A stretch of 64,000 nt of DNA from Amycolatopsis sacchari. Its GTDB lineage: Bacteria; Actinomycetota; Actinomycetes; Mycobacteriales; Pseudonocardiaceae. The notes under the pieces are model-generated. The model was not told the origin of the DNA, searched no databases, and saw nothing but the letters and a program-made list of their open reading frames with translations. The first letter of the stretch is position 1. Every line of letters begins with the position of its first letter. The position numbers and the translations under genes are program-made. The stretch covers positions 1 through 64,000 of the forward strand of contig NZ_FORP01000004.1 in assembly GCF_900114035.1 (NCBI RefSeq), given 5' to 3'. Shown one piece after another: positions 1-8,324 of this stretch.

Positions 1-352
1 GAAATCTGGGCACTCCTGCTCACCCACTACAGCATCCGGCACCTGATGACCCGCGCCGCCGACCAGGCTGACCTCGACCCCGATCAACTCTCCTTCACCC
101 GCTCACTCCGCATCATCCGCCGCCAGGTCACCAACCAGGCGGATTTTTCCCCCTCAACGCCGCCGCGCCGCACTTCATGAAACCCTGACAGAAATACTCG
201 AAAAGACCTACCCACCCACCCGGCGACAACGCAGCCACCCCCGCGTAGTCAAACGCGCCAGAGTACTCCACTACAAAACCAAAAAACCCCACCACCACAC
301 CACCACATACCCCCAGCCACCACGCATCCGACTCCTCACCCAAACCGCCTAA
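1..352 (+). pseudogene. IS4-family transposase C-terminal remnant, frameshifted
   Basis: Frame 1 reads from the window edge to about position 150 as the end of a DDE transposase (EIWALLLTHYSIRHLM, then SFTRSLRIIRRQV). It then runs into a stop at 178-180. From 152 the expected tail continues in frame 2 (RRRAALHETLTEIL, then RSHPRVVKRARVLHY) to a stop at 350-352. The switch falls in the homopolymer run TTTTTCCCCC at 144-153, so one base is gained or lost there. Family assignment is from recognised C-terminal motifs; the DDE core lies outside the window. Either the element is dead, or the run is a programmed slip or a sequencing error. Confidence 0.7.
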
Positions 353-426
353 CTTAGCGGTATTGGCCGGCGGGCAGGCTCCAGGATGATGGGGGCCCAA
401 AGGGATCTCGCCTTCTCGAGGTGATC

Positions 427-580
427 GAGTTGAGTGATCATCCCGTCGCCTGCGGTTTGTGCATATCACTTTGACCCAGAGCCGCAAGCCTGGCATGGCA
501 AGCGCCGGTCTCGAAAAAGGTTGCGGCCCTGGCTCAAAGTGATCCACCGGTATCAGGCGACGGGATGATCACCCAACTCT
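427..580. repeat. 154-bp imperfect palindrome (MITE-like or IS terminus)
   Basis: The arm starting at 427 (GAGTTGAGTGATCATCCCGT) is repeated inverted at the other end, with its tip at 580 and one mismatch in the first 26 bases. A second matching block (ATCACTTTGA, CCAG, GCCGCAA) lies inside each arm. Arms of about 62 bp surround a loop of about 30 bases. No coding capacity is evident. It could be a small non-autonomous element, or the right end of the IS4 element with a nested inverted copy. No target-site duplication was evident. The rest of 353-630 holds nothing else I recognise. Confidence 0.65.
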
Positions 581-630
581 AGGGTGCGAAAGCCCCGCCG
601 CACCCTTCGGGCGCGACGGCCTTTCCCCTC

Positions 631-1779
631 TCAGCAATGCGGCGCCACAGGCTGATCCGACCCGGTGTACACATAGGCGTCCGAAACGTACTGACCCGGC
701 CCGATACGGTCCCAGATCGCGCTCGTTCCGTAAGTCCCTGTCACCGCATCACCTTCGACGTAGCATTCTATGGTCACCTTGGCGTAGTTCGCGGCCAGGC
801 CCTTGACGCTCGCCGTCGTGCTCGGGGCGGAACGGACGTTCATCGGGCCACCCGCGGTCTTCACCTTGCCGGTCGGGCCGGTGCCGGTCCACAGGTAGGT
901 CACGTCGACCCAGCCGTTGTCCGGCATCTGCAGCCCGTCCCAGAAAGTGCCGTCTGCGAGGTCGATCCCGGCCGGGTTGGCCACCTTGCGACCGTACTGG
1001 TCCTTGCCCCCGTTGTACCCGTCCTGGTACGCGGCCTGCGCCTCCGGTTCACCCTGCGGCAGGTCCGTCCACATCTGACGGTCCGCGTTCCAGTAATCGT
1101 CCTGGGTGTTCCACGGGCCCTTGTCCCACACCGGCGCGTACTCGCAGCGGCTGTTGTCCGTCTTGCAGACCCGCACGGTGTAGTCGCCGGTGCCCTTCGG
1201 CGACAGGCTCCTCCCCGAAGGCAGCGCCACGAAGTGGTCCCGGCCGGTGATCACGTGCCCGTTCGCCGTCTGGTTGCCCGTCAGGCCCTCGCGGGTGGCG
1301 AAGACCCGGTACGTCAACGGCGTCGCCGCGGCGGTGACCAGGATCCGTGCGACTTCATCCGCCGTGAGCCGGACGCCGGTGACGGCCGAGCGCTGGTCGG
1401 CGACCTCGACCCGGACCTGCACGGTGGTCACCTCGGCGGGCAGCACGGCCGCTCCCCCGCTCGCCGGAATCCACTCGGTCCAGTCATGGCCGTCGAGCCG
1501 GCCGCGCACGTCCACCTCGAACCCGCCGCTGCCCCGGGCTTCGGCGACCACCCGGTTCACGCGGCGGTCCAGCTTCCTCGGCGGCAGCACGAGGTACCCC
1601 GCCTCGGCGCCGGTCGCGCGCAGCGCACCACCCGCGAAGGTCACCCTGGCGTCGTCACCGTCCACAGTCGACAGATCGGCCTGCCAGCTGACCCCGCCCG
1701 GCACGGCCTGCGCGGGCGCGGCGAACGCGAGCGGCACGGACAACGCGGCCGCGACGGCCAGCGCGATTCTCCGGTTCAT
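631..1779 (-). CDS. Secreted SH3-like domain protein
   Basis: The 382-residue product starts at the internal ATG at 1779, where a typical signal peptide begins (MNRRIALAV, hydrophobic core, cleavage near APAQA). The upstream extension in the same frame lacks a signal and is rejected. The C-terminal 80 residues (MNVRSAPSTTASVKG, then YVSDAYVYTG) look like a bacterial SH3 domain, commonly used to bind peptidoglycan. The middle has many Trp and Tyr residues and resembles actinobacterial secreted proteins of unknown function. No catalytic motif was recognised. It is divergent from the epoxide hydrolase, with about 70 bp between starts. Function beyond wall association is not known. Confidence 0.7.
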   Translation of the reverse strand: MNRRIALAVAAALSVPLAFAAPAQAVPGGVSWQADLSTVDGDDARVTFAGGALRATGAEAGYLVLPPRKLDRRVNRVVAEARGSGGFEVDVRGRLDGHDWTEWIPASGGAAVLPAEVTTVQVRVEVADQRSAVTGVRLTADEVARILVTAAATPLTYRVFATREGLTGNQTANGHVITGRDHFVALPSGRSLSPKGTGDYTVRVCKTDNSRCEYAPVWDKGPWNTQDDYWNADRQMWTDLPQGEPEAQAAYQDGYNGGKDQYGRKVANPAGIDLADGTFWDGLQMPDNGWVDVTYLWTGTGPTGKVKTAGGPMNVRSAPSTTASVKGLAANYAKVTIECYVEGDAVTGTYGTSAIWDRIGPGQYVSDAYVYTGSDQPVAPHC

Positions 1780-1837
1780 CCCAGCCACGGTGTAGTGCTT
1801 ACCCCGCGGAGTCTCGAAAACCCCTGTACACGATCCA

Positions 1838-1843
1838 TACAAT
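1838..1843 (+). promoter_or_regulatory. -10 box TACAAT of a leaderless promoter
   Basis: TACAAT ends seven bases before the GTG at 1851, so the transcript should begin at or next to the start codon. No Shine-Dalgarno sequence precedes the GTG, which supports leaderless translation. Confidence 0.6.
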
Positions 1844-1850
1844 CGCAAGG

Positions 1851-2987
1851 GTGAACGAGCCGCTCACCCCGTTCCGCATCGACGTGCCGCAGGAGCAGCT
1901 GGACGACCTGCGAGAGCGCCTGCGCCGCACCCGCTGGCCCGACCCCGAACCCGTGGCCGACTGGTCGCAGGGCGTGCCGCTGTCCTACGTCCGGGACCTC
2001 TGCCGCTACTGGGCGGAGGAGTACGACTGGCGCGCGACCGAGGCGCGGCTGAACGCGCTTCCCCAGTACGTCACCGAGATCGACGGTGTCCGCGTCCACT
2101 TCGCACACGTGCGCTCGCCGCACCCGGACGCGCTGCCGCTCGTGCTCACCAACGGCTGGCCCGGCTCGCTCACCGAGTACCTGAAAGTGGTCGAACCGCT
2201 CACGAACCCACCGGACCCCGCCGACGCGTTCCACCTCGTCCTGCCGACCCTGCCGGGCTACGGGTTCAGCGGCAAGCCCACGACCACGGGCTGGGGTGTG
2301 CAGCGCATCGCCCGCGCCTGGGCGGAGCTGATGGCGCGCCTGGGCTACGCGCGTTACGGCGCCGCGGGCAGCGACTGGGGCACGAGCGTCACGACCAGCC
2401 TCGGCCAGCAGGACGCCGCGCGCCTCGCCGGCATCCACGTCATCCCGCCGATCGCCGCGCCGGACCCCGCGACGTTCGACGACCTCACCGACGACGAGCG
2501 CGCCACGCTGGAGGCGCTCGAGCACGCCGGGGAGCACGAGTCCGGCTACTCGGCGGAACAGTCGACGAAACCGCAGACCCTCGGCTACGGGCTGGTGGAC
2601 TCACCGGCGGCGCTGTGCGCGTGGATCGTGGAGAAGTTCCGCTCCTGGACCGAACGGCCGGACCTGCTCACGCGCGACGAACTGCTGGACAACGTGATGC
2701 TGTACTGGCTGCCGGGCACGGGCGCGTCCTCCGCGCGGCTGTACTGGGAGAGCTTCCGGCAGGTCTCGGAGTGGTTCACGCGCACCAACGACGACACGAT
2801 CGACGTGCCGACGGGCTGCTCGGTCTTCCCGCGCGAGGTGCCGCGCCCGTCCCGCCGGTGGGCGGCGCGCCGCTACACCGACATCCGCTGGTGGCACGAG
2901 CCGCCCCGCGGCGGGCACTTCGCCGCGCTGGAGGAGCCGGAGCTGTTCGCCGAGGAGCTGCGCTCGTTCTTCCGGCTGGTCCGCTGA
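1851..2987 (+). CDS. Epoxide hydrolase (EHN / alpha-beta hydrolase)
   Basis: The 378-residue protein has an N-terminal EHN domain (about 5-110, with IDVPQEQLDDLRERLRRTRWP) followed by an alpha/beta-hydrolase fold. HGWPGS-like sequence appears as NGWPGS (oxyanion region), and AGSDWGTSV carries the probable Asp nucleophile. A late His lies in PRGGHFAALEEPE. The family opens epoxides to vicinal diols, as in microsomal-type epoxide hydrolases and juvenile-hormone-like enzymes. The His before NGWPG found in many relatives is replaced by Asn, which might alter activity. Expression is probably leaderless from the TACAAT box. It is cytoplasmic, with no signal peptide. Confidence 0.85.
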   Translation: MNEPLTPFRIDVPQEQLDDLRERLRRTRWPDPEPVADWSQGVPLSYVRDLCRYWAEEYDWRATEARLNALPQYVTEIDGVRVHFAHVRSPHPDALPLVLTNGWPGSLTEYLKVVEPLTNPPDPADAFHLVLPTLPGYGFSGKPTTTGWGVQRIARAWAELMARLGYARYGAAGSDWGTSVTTSLGQQDAARLAGIHVIPPIAAPDPATFDDLTDDERATLEALEHAGEHESGYSAEQSTKPQTLGYGLVDSPAALCAWIVEKFRSWTERPDLLTRDELLDNVMLYWLPGTGASSARLYWESFRQVSEWFTRTNDDTIDVPTGCSVFPREVPRPSRRWAARRYTDIRWWHEPPRGGHFAALEEPELFAEELRSFFRLVR

Positions 2988-3068
2988 CGCGACCCAGCAT
3001 CTGGACGTCGTTGCGCGCACGGGCCTGCGGCGGTGCACTCGGACAGCCAGCCGAACCGAGGAGCACCC

Positions 3069-3557
3069 ATGTCAGTCACCGACGAACTGCTCGCGAACAA
3101 CGCCCGCTACGCCGAAACCTTCACCGGACCGCTCCCCCTCCCGCCGGCGAAGCACGTCGCCGTGGTCGCGTGCATGGACGCCCGGATCAACGTCTACGGC
3201 GTGCTGGGCCTGGCCGAGGGTGAGGCGCACGTGATCCGCAACGCGGGCGGCGTCGTCACCGACGACGAGATCCGCTCGCTCGCCATCAGCCAGCGGCTGC
3301 TCGGCACCGAGGAGATCATCCTGATACACCACACCGACTGCGGCATGCTCACGTTCACCGACGACGGCTTCCGCAAGTCCATTCAGGACGAAACGGGGAT
3401 CAAGCCCCCGTGGGCGGCCGAGGCGTTCGACGACCTGGAGGGCGACGTGCGGCAGTCGATCGCGCGCATCAAGGCCAGCCCGTTCGTGCCCAGGAAGGAT
3501 TCCGTGCGGGGCTTCGTGTTCGACGTGGCCACCGGCAAGCTCGCCGAGGTGGTCTGA
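3069..3557 (+). CDS. Beta-class carbonic anhydrase
   Basis: The 162-residue cytoplasmic enzyme would interconvert CO2 and bicarbonate. Zinc ligands are visible: C35 in CMDAR (with the D37/R39 dyad), H88 and C91 in HTDCGM. The start at 3069 is chosen because GAGGAG at 3058-3063 is well placed. An in-frame ATG at 3033 has no such site. Its length is typical of the short actinobacterial beta-CA branch. It ends four bases before the stop of the convergent ROK regulator. Confidence 0.9.
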   Translation: MSVTDELLANNARYAETFTGPLPLPPAKHVAVVACMDARINVYGVLGLAEGEAHVIRNAGGVVTDDEIRSLAISQRLLGTEEIILIHHTDCGMLTFTDDGFRKSIQDETGIKPPWAAEAFDDLEGDVRQSIARIKASPFVPRKDSVRGFVFDVATGKLAEVV

Positions 3558-3561
3558 CGCC

Positions 3562-4737
3562 TCACCAGTCCGACAGGACGGTTTCGAAGGCGAGCTCCGC
3601 GGCGCCGAGCAGCTTGGCGTCCGAGCCCAGTGACGACGTCACCACGTCGGTGCCGCCGAGGGCCCGGCTGACGAGGCTGCGGCCGCGCATGGTCTCCTGG
3701 ATCCTCGCCACCAGCGGTGCGGGCAGGGCCGTGAACAGGTCCCCCAGCACGACGAGCTGCGGGCACAGCAGGTTCACGACGTTGCCGAGCCCCAGCGCGA
3801 GCCACTCGACGAACTCGTCGAGCCGCTCCAGTGCCTGGTCACCCTGCGCGGCCAGCGCCCGCAGCTCCGCGACGATCGCCCCCACTGGCGAATCCTCGTC
3901 GATGCCCAGCGCCCGGCACAGCGCCCGCTCGCCGACCTCGGTCTCCCAGCAGCCGCGCGAGCCGCAGTAGCAGGGCAGCCCGCCGGGCTTGACCACCATG
4001 TGGCCGACCTCGCCGATGTGGTGCCCGCCGACACCCCGCAGCGACCGGCCGTTGGAGATCACCCCGCCGCCGACGCCCACCTCCGCGCTGATGTACACGA
4101 CGTCGTCGGCCCGCCGCGCCGCGCCCCGCAGGTGCTCGGCCAGCGCGCCCAGCTCGGCGTCGTTGCCCATGTGCACCGGCAGCTTCAGCGCGTGCGAAAG
4201 CCAGGCGCCCAGCGGCACGTCTTTCCAGTGCAGGTTCGGCGCCTCGTGCACGAACCCGTCGGCCCGCCGCACCACACCGGGCACGGACACGCCGACCGCG
4301 ACCGGCCCGACCTCCTGCTCGGCGACCAATGGGCCGACGTAGTCCATGATCTTCGTGAAGACCTCGCGGGGCTCGTTGCTGCCGCGCACGCGCCAGCTGT
4401 CCCTGCCGAGGATCTGCCCGCCGATGCCCACGAGCGCCATCGCCGCGCGCTCCACGCGGATGTCGATCGCCAGCACCACCGCGGCCTGCGGCTGCGGCAG
4501 CACCAGCAGCGACGGGCGGCCCGCCCCGCTGCGCTGGGCGGGCACCCGTTCCTCGACCACCCCGTCCTCGGCGAGGCCGTCCACCAGCGCCTTGATGGTG
4601 CTGCGGTTGAGCCCGAGCGCCGTCGCGAGCGTGGCCCGGGTGGAAGGGCCGTCGACGTGGAGGCGGCGCAGCAGGGCCGCCCGGTTGTGGCGACGGACGT
4701 CGTCCGGGCGCGTCCCGGAGGTCGAAGTCGTCGTCAC
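3562..4737 (-). CDS. ROK-family transcriptional repressor
   Basis: The 391-residue protein has an N-terminal winged helix (about 15-75, STRATLATALGLNRSTIKALVDGL) and a C-terminal ROK sugar-kinase-like domain with the zinc motif CYCGSRGC followed by WE. ROK regulators of the NagC/XylR type sense sugars. It starts with GTG, 47 bp after the permease stop and on the same strand. It is therefore probably the last gene of the sugar ABC operon and controls it, most likely through the paired palindromes at 8226-8267. The ligand is inferred to be a pentose such as xylose from the transporter type. Confidence 0.85.
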   Translation of the reverse strand: MTTTSTSGTRPDDVRRHNRAALLRRLHVDGPSTRATLATALGLNRSTIKALVDGLAEDGVVEERVPAQRSGAGRPSLLVLPQPQAAVVLAIDIRVERAAMALVGIGGQILGRDSWRVRGSNEPREVFTKIMDYVGPLVAEQEVGPVAVGVSVPGVVRRADGFVHEAPNLHWKDVPLGAWLSHALKLPVHMGNDAELGALAEHLRGAARRADDVVYISAEVGVGGGVISNGRSLRGVGGHHIGEVGHMVVKPGGLPCYCGSRGCWETEVGERALCRALGIDEDSPVGAIVAELRALAAQGDQALERLDEFVEWLALGLGNVVNLLCPQLVVLGDLFTALPAPLVARIQETMRGRSLVSRALGGTDVVTSSLGSDAKLLGAAELAFETVLSDW

Positions 4738-4784
4738 CTAAGGCTTCCCTGCTGCTGTCGTCTCCTCTTCGGACGCCACCGAGC

Positions 4785-6209
4785 TCAGCGTGCCGCCGCG
4801 GCACGCCTGCGGGACAGGGCGTCCACGGCCGCCGCCACCAGCAGCACCAGTCCGGTGATGATGTTAACCGTGTCCGCCTGGTAGCCGAGCAGGCCGAGTC
4901 CGTTCTGGACGGTCGCCAGCACCAGGCCACCGATCACGGCGTCCCGGATGCGGCCACGGCCACCGAACAGCGACGTGCCACCGATGACCGCGGCGCCGAC
5001 GGCGAACAGCAGCGTGTTGCCGTTACCGGCATTGCCGTCCACCGAACCGACCTTGGAGCTGTAGACGATCGCGCCGATCGCCGCGACCGACGAGCAGATC
5101 ACGAACACGCTCATCCGGATCTTGTCGACCTTCACACCGGCGCGGCGCGCGGCCTCCTTGTTGCCGCCGACCGCGTAGACGTGCCTGCCGTAGCGGGTCC
5201 GGTCGAGCACGAACGTGCCGACGACCAGCAGCACCAGGATGATCGGCACCACCCACGGCACACCCGAGATCGTGGTGAGGTCCGGGTTCGGCGAGCGGTT
5301 GATCGTCAGCAGGTAGGTCGCCACGGCGCCCAGCACCACCACGGCGCCGACCTTGATCGCGATCAGCGTGGTCGGCTGGGCCACGAGACCGTTCCGCAGC
5401 CGCGAGAAGTGGCGGAACAGCACCACGACCGCGTACCCGCCGCCGGCCACGATGAACAGCACCCAGCTGGCCACTGTCCCGAGGTTGCCGTTCGCGACGT
5501 CGAAGAGCACCTTGCTGTCGCGGATCGGGATCGTGCCGCCCTCGCCGACGAGCGCGAGCACGACGCCGTACCAGGCGATGAACAACGCCAGCGTCACGAC
5601 GAACGACGGGATGCCGATCTTGGACACCAGCGCGCCGGTGATGGAACCGATCACGGCGCCGATCGTGATCGCGAGGACGATCTCGACCCACGGGTTGTTC
5701 GTGAACCCGACCAGCAGCACCAGCAGCGCGACGGCGGACAGCGCCGCGCCGATCCAGATCCGCATCCACGCGCACAGCGCGATCGCGACCACGGCACCGA
5801 TGACGAAGCCGTAGAACATCGTCGGCCCCATGGCGCCGAGCAGGTTGCCGTGCTGCGTCCAGTGCAGCGCGAGGATGGAGGCGCACACTCCGGACGCGGT
5901 ACCCGCCGACAGGTCGATCTCGCCGAGCAGCAGCACCGGCACGATGCCCATCGCGATGATCGTCTGGCCGCCGCCCTGCGCGAACAGGTTGGCGATGTTG
6001 TTGAGCGTCAGGAACGAGTCCGACAGCCCGGTGAACACCAGCACCAGCACCAGCAGGCCGAGCAGCGCGGGCACGGCGCCCAGCTCGCCGCCGCGCAGGC
6101 GGCGGAAGTAGTCGCCGATCGCCTCGCCGGTGGTGCGGGAGGTGGTGTCGATCCCGAAGTCGGCGATCGCCGAGTCGGGCTCGGAAGACTTGATGGGTGT
6201 CTCAGTCAT
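4785..6209 (-). CDS. xylH: Sugar ABC transporter permease (XylH-like)
   Basis: The 474-residue membrane protein has about ten or more hydrophobic segments and belongs to the BPD_transp_2 (ribose/xylose) permease family. GGTSLFGGRGRIRDAVIGG near residue 410 is the conserved cytoplasmic loop that contacts the ATPase. It starts 15 bp after the ATP-binding gene's stop. Length and the central insertion match XylH/GguB-type permeases rather than the shorter RbsC. The substrate is inferred from family and operon context, not proven. Confidence 0.85.
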   Translation of the reverse strand: MTETPIKSSEPDSAIADFGIDTTSRTTGEAIGDYFRRLRGGELGAVPALLGLLVLVLVFTGLSDSFLTLNNIANLFAQGGGQTIIAMGIVPVLLLGEIDLSAGTASGVCASILALHWTQHGNLLGAMGPTMFYGFVIGAVVAIALCAWMRIWIGAALSAVALLVLLVGFTNNPWVEIVLAITIGAVIGSITGALVSKIGIPSFVVTLALFIAWYGVVLALVGEGGTIPIRDSKVLFDVANGNLGTVASWVLFIVAGGGYAVVVLFRHFSRLRNGLVAQPTTLIAIKVGAVVVLGAVATYLLTINRSPNPDLTTISGVPWVVPIILVLLVVGTFVLDRTRYGRHVYAVGGNKEAARRAGVKVDKIRMSVFVICSSVAAIGAIVYSSKVGSVDGNAGNGNTLLFAVGAAVIGGTSLFGGRGRIRDAVIGGLVLATVQNGLGLLGYQADTVNIITGLVLLVAAAVDALSRRRAAAAR

Positions 6210-6224
6210 TTCGGTTTCCTGCCC

Positions 6225-6998
6225 TTACACGGCCGCGACTTCGGGCCGGGCCAGCCCGAGGTCCCCGGACCGGCCGGCGGTGATCAGCTCGACCACCTGG
6301 TTGTTGGTGACGTCCTTGGTCGCCACGTCGGCGGCGAGCCTGCCGAGGTAGAGCACCGCGATGCGGTCGGCGACCTCGAAGACGTCGTTCATGTTGTGGC
6401 TGATCAGGACCACGCCGAGGCCCTGCTCCGCGAGCCGGCGCACGAGGTCGAGCACCTGGCGGGTCTGGGCGACGCCCAGCGCGGCGGTGGGCTCGTCGAG
6501 CAGCACCACCTTGCTGTTCCACAGCACGGCCTTGGCGATCGCGACGGTCTGCCGCTGCCCACCGGACAGCGCGGACACGGGCGTGCGCACCGACTTCACG
6601 GTGCGGACCGACAGCGAAGCCAGCGTCTTGCGCGCGGCGGTTTCCATCGAGGCCTCGTCGAGCAGGCCGCGGGCCGTGCGCTCGCGGCCGAGGAACATGT
6701 TCTGCACGATGTCCAGGTTGTCGGCCAGCGCGAGGTCCTGGTAGACGACCTCGATGCCCAGCGCGGCGGCGTCGCGCGGGTTGTGGATCTGCACGGGCTC
6801 GCCGTCGAAGAGCACCTCACCGCTGTCGATGCCGTGGATGCCCGCGATGCACTTGACGAGCGTCGACTTGCCGGCCCCGTTGTCACCGACGAGTGCGGTC
6901 ACCTCCCCCGGGCGCACCGTGAGGTCCACGTCGTGCAGCACGTGGACCGGGCCGAAACTCTTGTTCACACCGCGCAGCGCGAGGATCGGCTCGTTCAC
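6225..6998 (-). CDS. xylG: Sugar ABC transporter ATP-binding protein (XylG-like)
   Basis: The 257-residue protein has a single ABC domain: Walker A GDNGAGKST (about 38-46), signature SGGQRQ, Walker B KVVLLDEPTAAL and the switch His in LISHNM. Classical XylG/RbsA proteins have two ABC domains; this is a one-domain version, so it probably acts as a homodimer. It lies between the binding-protein and permease genes, separated from the former by 85 bp that contain a strong hairpin. Confidence 0.88.
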   Translation of the reverse strand: MNEPILALRGVNKSFGPVHVLHDVDLTVRPGEVTALVGDNGAGKSTLVKCIAGIHGIDSGEVLFDGEPVQIHNPRDAAALGIEVVYQDLALADNLDIVQNMFLGRERTARGLLDEASMETAARKTLASLSVRTVKSVRTPVSALSGGQRQTVAIAKAVLWNSKVVLLDEPTAALGVAQTRQVLDLVRRLAEQGLGVVLISHNMNDVFEVADRIAVLYLGRLAADVATKDVTNNQVVELITAGRSGDLGLARPEVAAV

Positions 6999-7031
6999 CG
7001 CGGTACCTCCACATCATCGGGGGCAGCAGGC

Positions 7032-7064
7032 GCGGGGAAGCGCCGAGGGGCGGCGCTTCCCCGC
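7032..7064 (-). terminator. Intercistronic hairpin between binding-protein and ATPase genes
   Basis: Perfect 14-bp inverted repeat (GCGGGGAAGCGCCG at 7032-7045 and its complement at 7051-7064) with a five-base loop. There is no T-tract. Such hairpins after the binding-protein gene usually stabilise the upstream mRNA or partly stop transcription, so the binding protein is made in excess. Confidence 0.7.
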
Positions 7065-7083
7065 TGGTCCCGCTGCGCAGGGA

Positions 7084-8208
7084 TCAGGAAATGCCCAGCT
7101 GGGTGCACACGGCGGCGGCGCTGTCGGTGCAGATCTCGCTGGCCTTCACGTAACCCTGGTCGATCACGGTCTTGACGTTGTCCTTGGTGATCGACTGCGG
7201 GGTGAGCAGCACGGACTTCACGGTACGACCGTTCTTCGGGTCCTGCGAGGACGCGGTCGCGATCTTGTCGGCACCGGCGGTGTCGCCCTTGGCCAGCGCG
7301 GCGGCCAGCTGCGCGGCGGCGTCGGCCTCCTGCTGGATCGGCTTGAACACCGTCGAGTACTGCAGGCCCTGCAGGATGGCCTTCAGGCCGGCCGCGCTCG
7401 CGTCCTGCCCGGTCACCGGCACCTTGCCGGCCAGCCCGGCCCGCTGCAGCACGGTGATGATCGCGCCGGCGAGACCGTCGTTGGCGGCGAGCACGCCGTC
7501 CACCTTGCCGCCGTTGGCCGACAGCAGCTGCTCGAAGGTCGTGCCGCCCTTCTGGTTGTCCCAGCCGTCGATGGCCTGGCTGGCGACCTTCTTCAGCGCA
7601 CCGGAGGTGTACAGCGGGCCGACGATGTTCTCCTGCCCGTTGTGGAACAGGGTCGCGTTGTTGTCGGTCGGCGAGCCTTCGATCTCGATGACCTGCGCGC
7701 CCGGCTTGTCCTTCAGCGAGTCCGCGAGCGCCTGGCCCTGCAGCTCACCGACGCGGGTGTTGTCGAAGCTGACGTAGTAGTTGGCGCTGCCGCCCAGGTT
7801 GAGCCGGTCGTAGTCGATGACCGGGACACCCTGCTGCGCGGCCTTCTGCTCGACGGTGGCGCCGACGTCACCGCTGGGCGCACCGATGATCAGCACCTTC
7901 ACGCCCTGGCTGAGCATGCTGTCGGCGTACTGCGAGAACTTCTGGTTGTCGCCCTGGGCGTTCTCGATGATCGGGTTGAGCCCGGCCTTGGTGAGCGCCG
8001 CCTGCAGCATGGGCTGGTCGAACGCGGCCCATCGTGCGGAAGTCGCGGTCTCGGGGAGGATGACGCCCACCTTCGGGCCGCCGTTGTTGCTGCTCCCTTG
8101 GTCGCCGCTGCCCGAGCCGCCGCTGGAACTGTTCGCCCCGCAGGCCGTCAGCGCCAGGGCCACGCCCGTCCCGGCGGCCAGCAGGGCAAGGGTCTTTCTC
8201 CGCTTCAT
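7084..8208 (-). CDS. xylF: Sugar ABC transporter substrate-binding lipoprotein (XylF-like)
   Basis: The 374-residue exported lipoprotein starts at ATG 8208, preceded by AGGGGA. The signal ends in a lipobox LTAC with Cys23 as the lipid anchor, followed by a Ser/Gly-rich linker. The mature part is a periplasmic-binding-protein type I fold (VGVILPETATSARW, then VLAANDGLAGA and VPVTGQDA), closest in style to D-xylose-binding XylF. It is the first gene of the operon with xylG, xylH and the ROK gene. Two 19-bp palindromes lie directly upstream. Confidence 0.87.
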   Translation of the reverse strand: MKRRKTLALLAAGTGVALALTACGANSSSGGSGSGDQGSSNNGGPKVGVILPETATSARWAAFDQPMLQAALTKAGLNPIIENAQGDNQKFSQYADSMLSQGVKVLIIGAPSGDVGATVEQKAAQQGVPVIDYDRLNLGGSANYYVSFDNTRVGELQGQALADSLKDKPGAQVIEIEGSPTDNNATLFHNGQENIVGPLYTSGALKKVASQAIDGWDNQKGGTTFEQLLSANGGKVDGVLAANDGLAGAIITVLQRAGLAGKVPVTGQDASAAGLKAILQGLQYSTVFKPIQQEADAAAQLAAALAKGDTAGADKIATASSQDPKNGRTVKSVLLTPQSITKDNVKTVIDQGYVKASEICTDSAAAVCTQLGIS

Positions 8209-8225
8209 TGCGTCCCCTAGAGGAA

Positions 8226-8244
8226 ATGTTGTGGTCGGCAACAT
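8226..8244. promoter_or_regulatory. Operator palindrome 1 of the sugar ABC operon
   Basis: ATGTTG-N7-CAACAT, with perfect six-base arms, 18 bases upstream of the binding-protein start. The twin site follows at a centre-to-centre distance of 23 bp. Probable binding site of the operon's ROK repressor (inference). Confidence 0.65.
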
Positions 8245-8248
8245 TTGA

Positions 8249-8267
8249 ATGTTGTGTGCGACAACAT
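8249..8267. promoter_or_regulatory. Operator palindrome 2 of the sugar ABC operon
   Basis: ATGTTG-N7-CAACAT, identical in arms and spacer length to the site at 8226-8244. A spacing of about two helical turns would allow two repressor dimers to bind on one face of the DNA. Confidence 0.65.
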
Positions 8268-8324
8268 ACGTCCGGAGACGGCGGAAGTGGAAGATCTCCG
8301 GATCGATTCAGTCACGAAGAGTTC

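Noticed and set aside
128-547. 139-codon minus-strand reading frame over the transposase remnant and palindrome
   Set aside because: It runs antisense to a recognisable transposase tail and through an inverted repeat; no protein motif.
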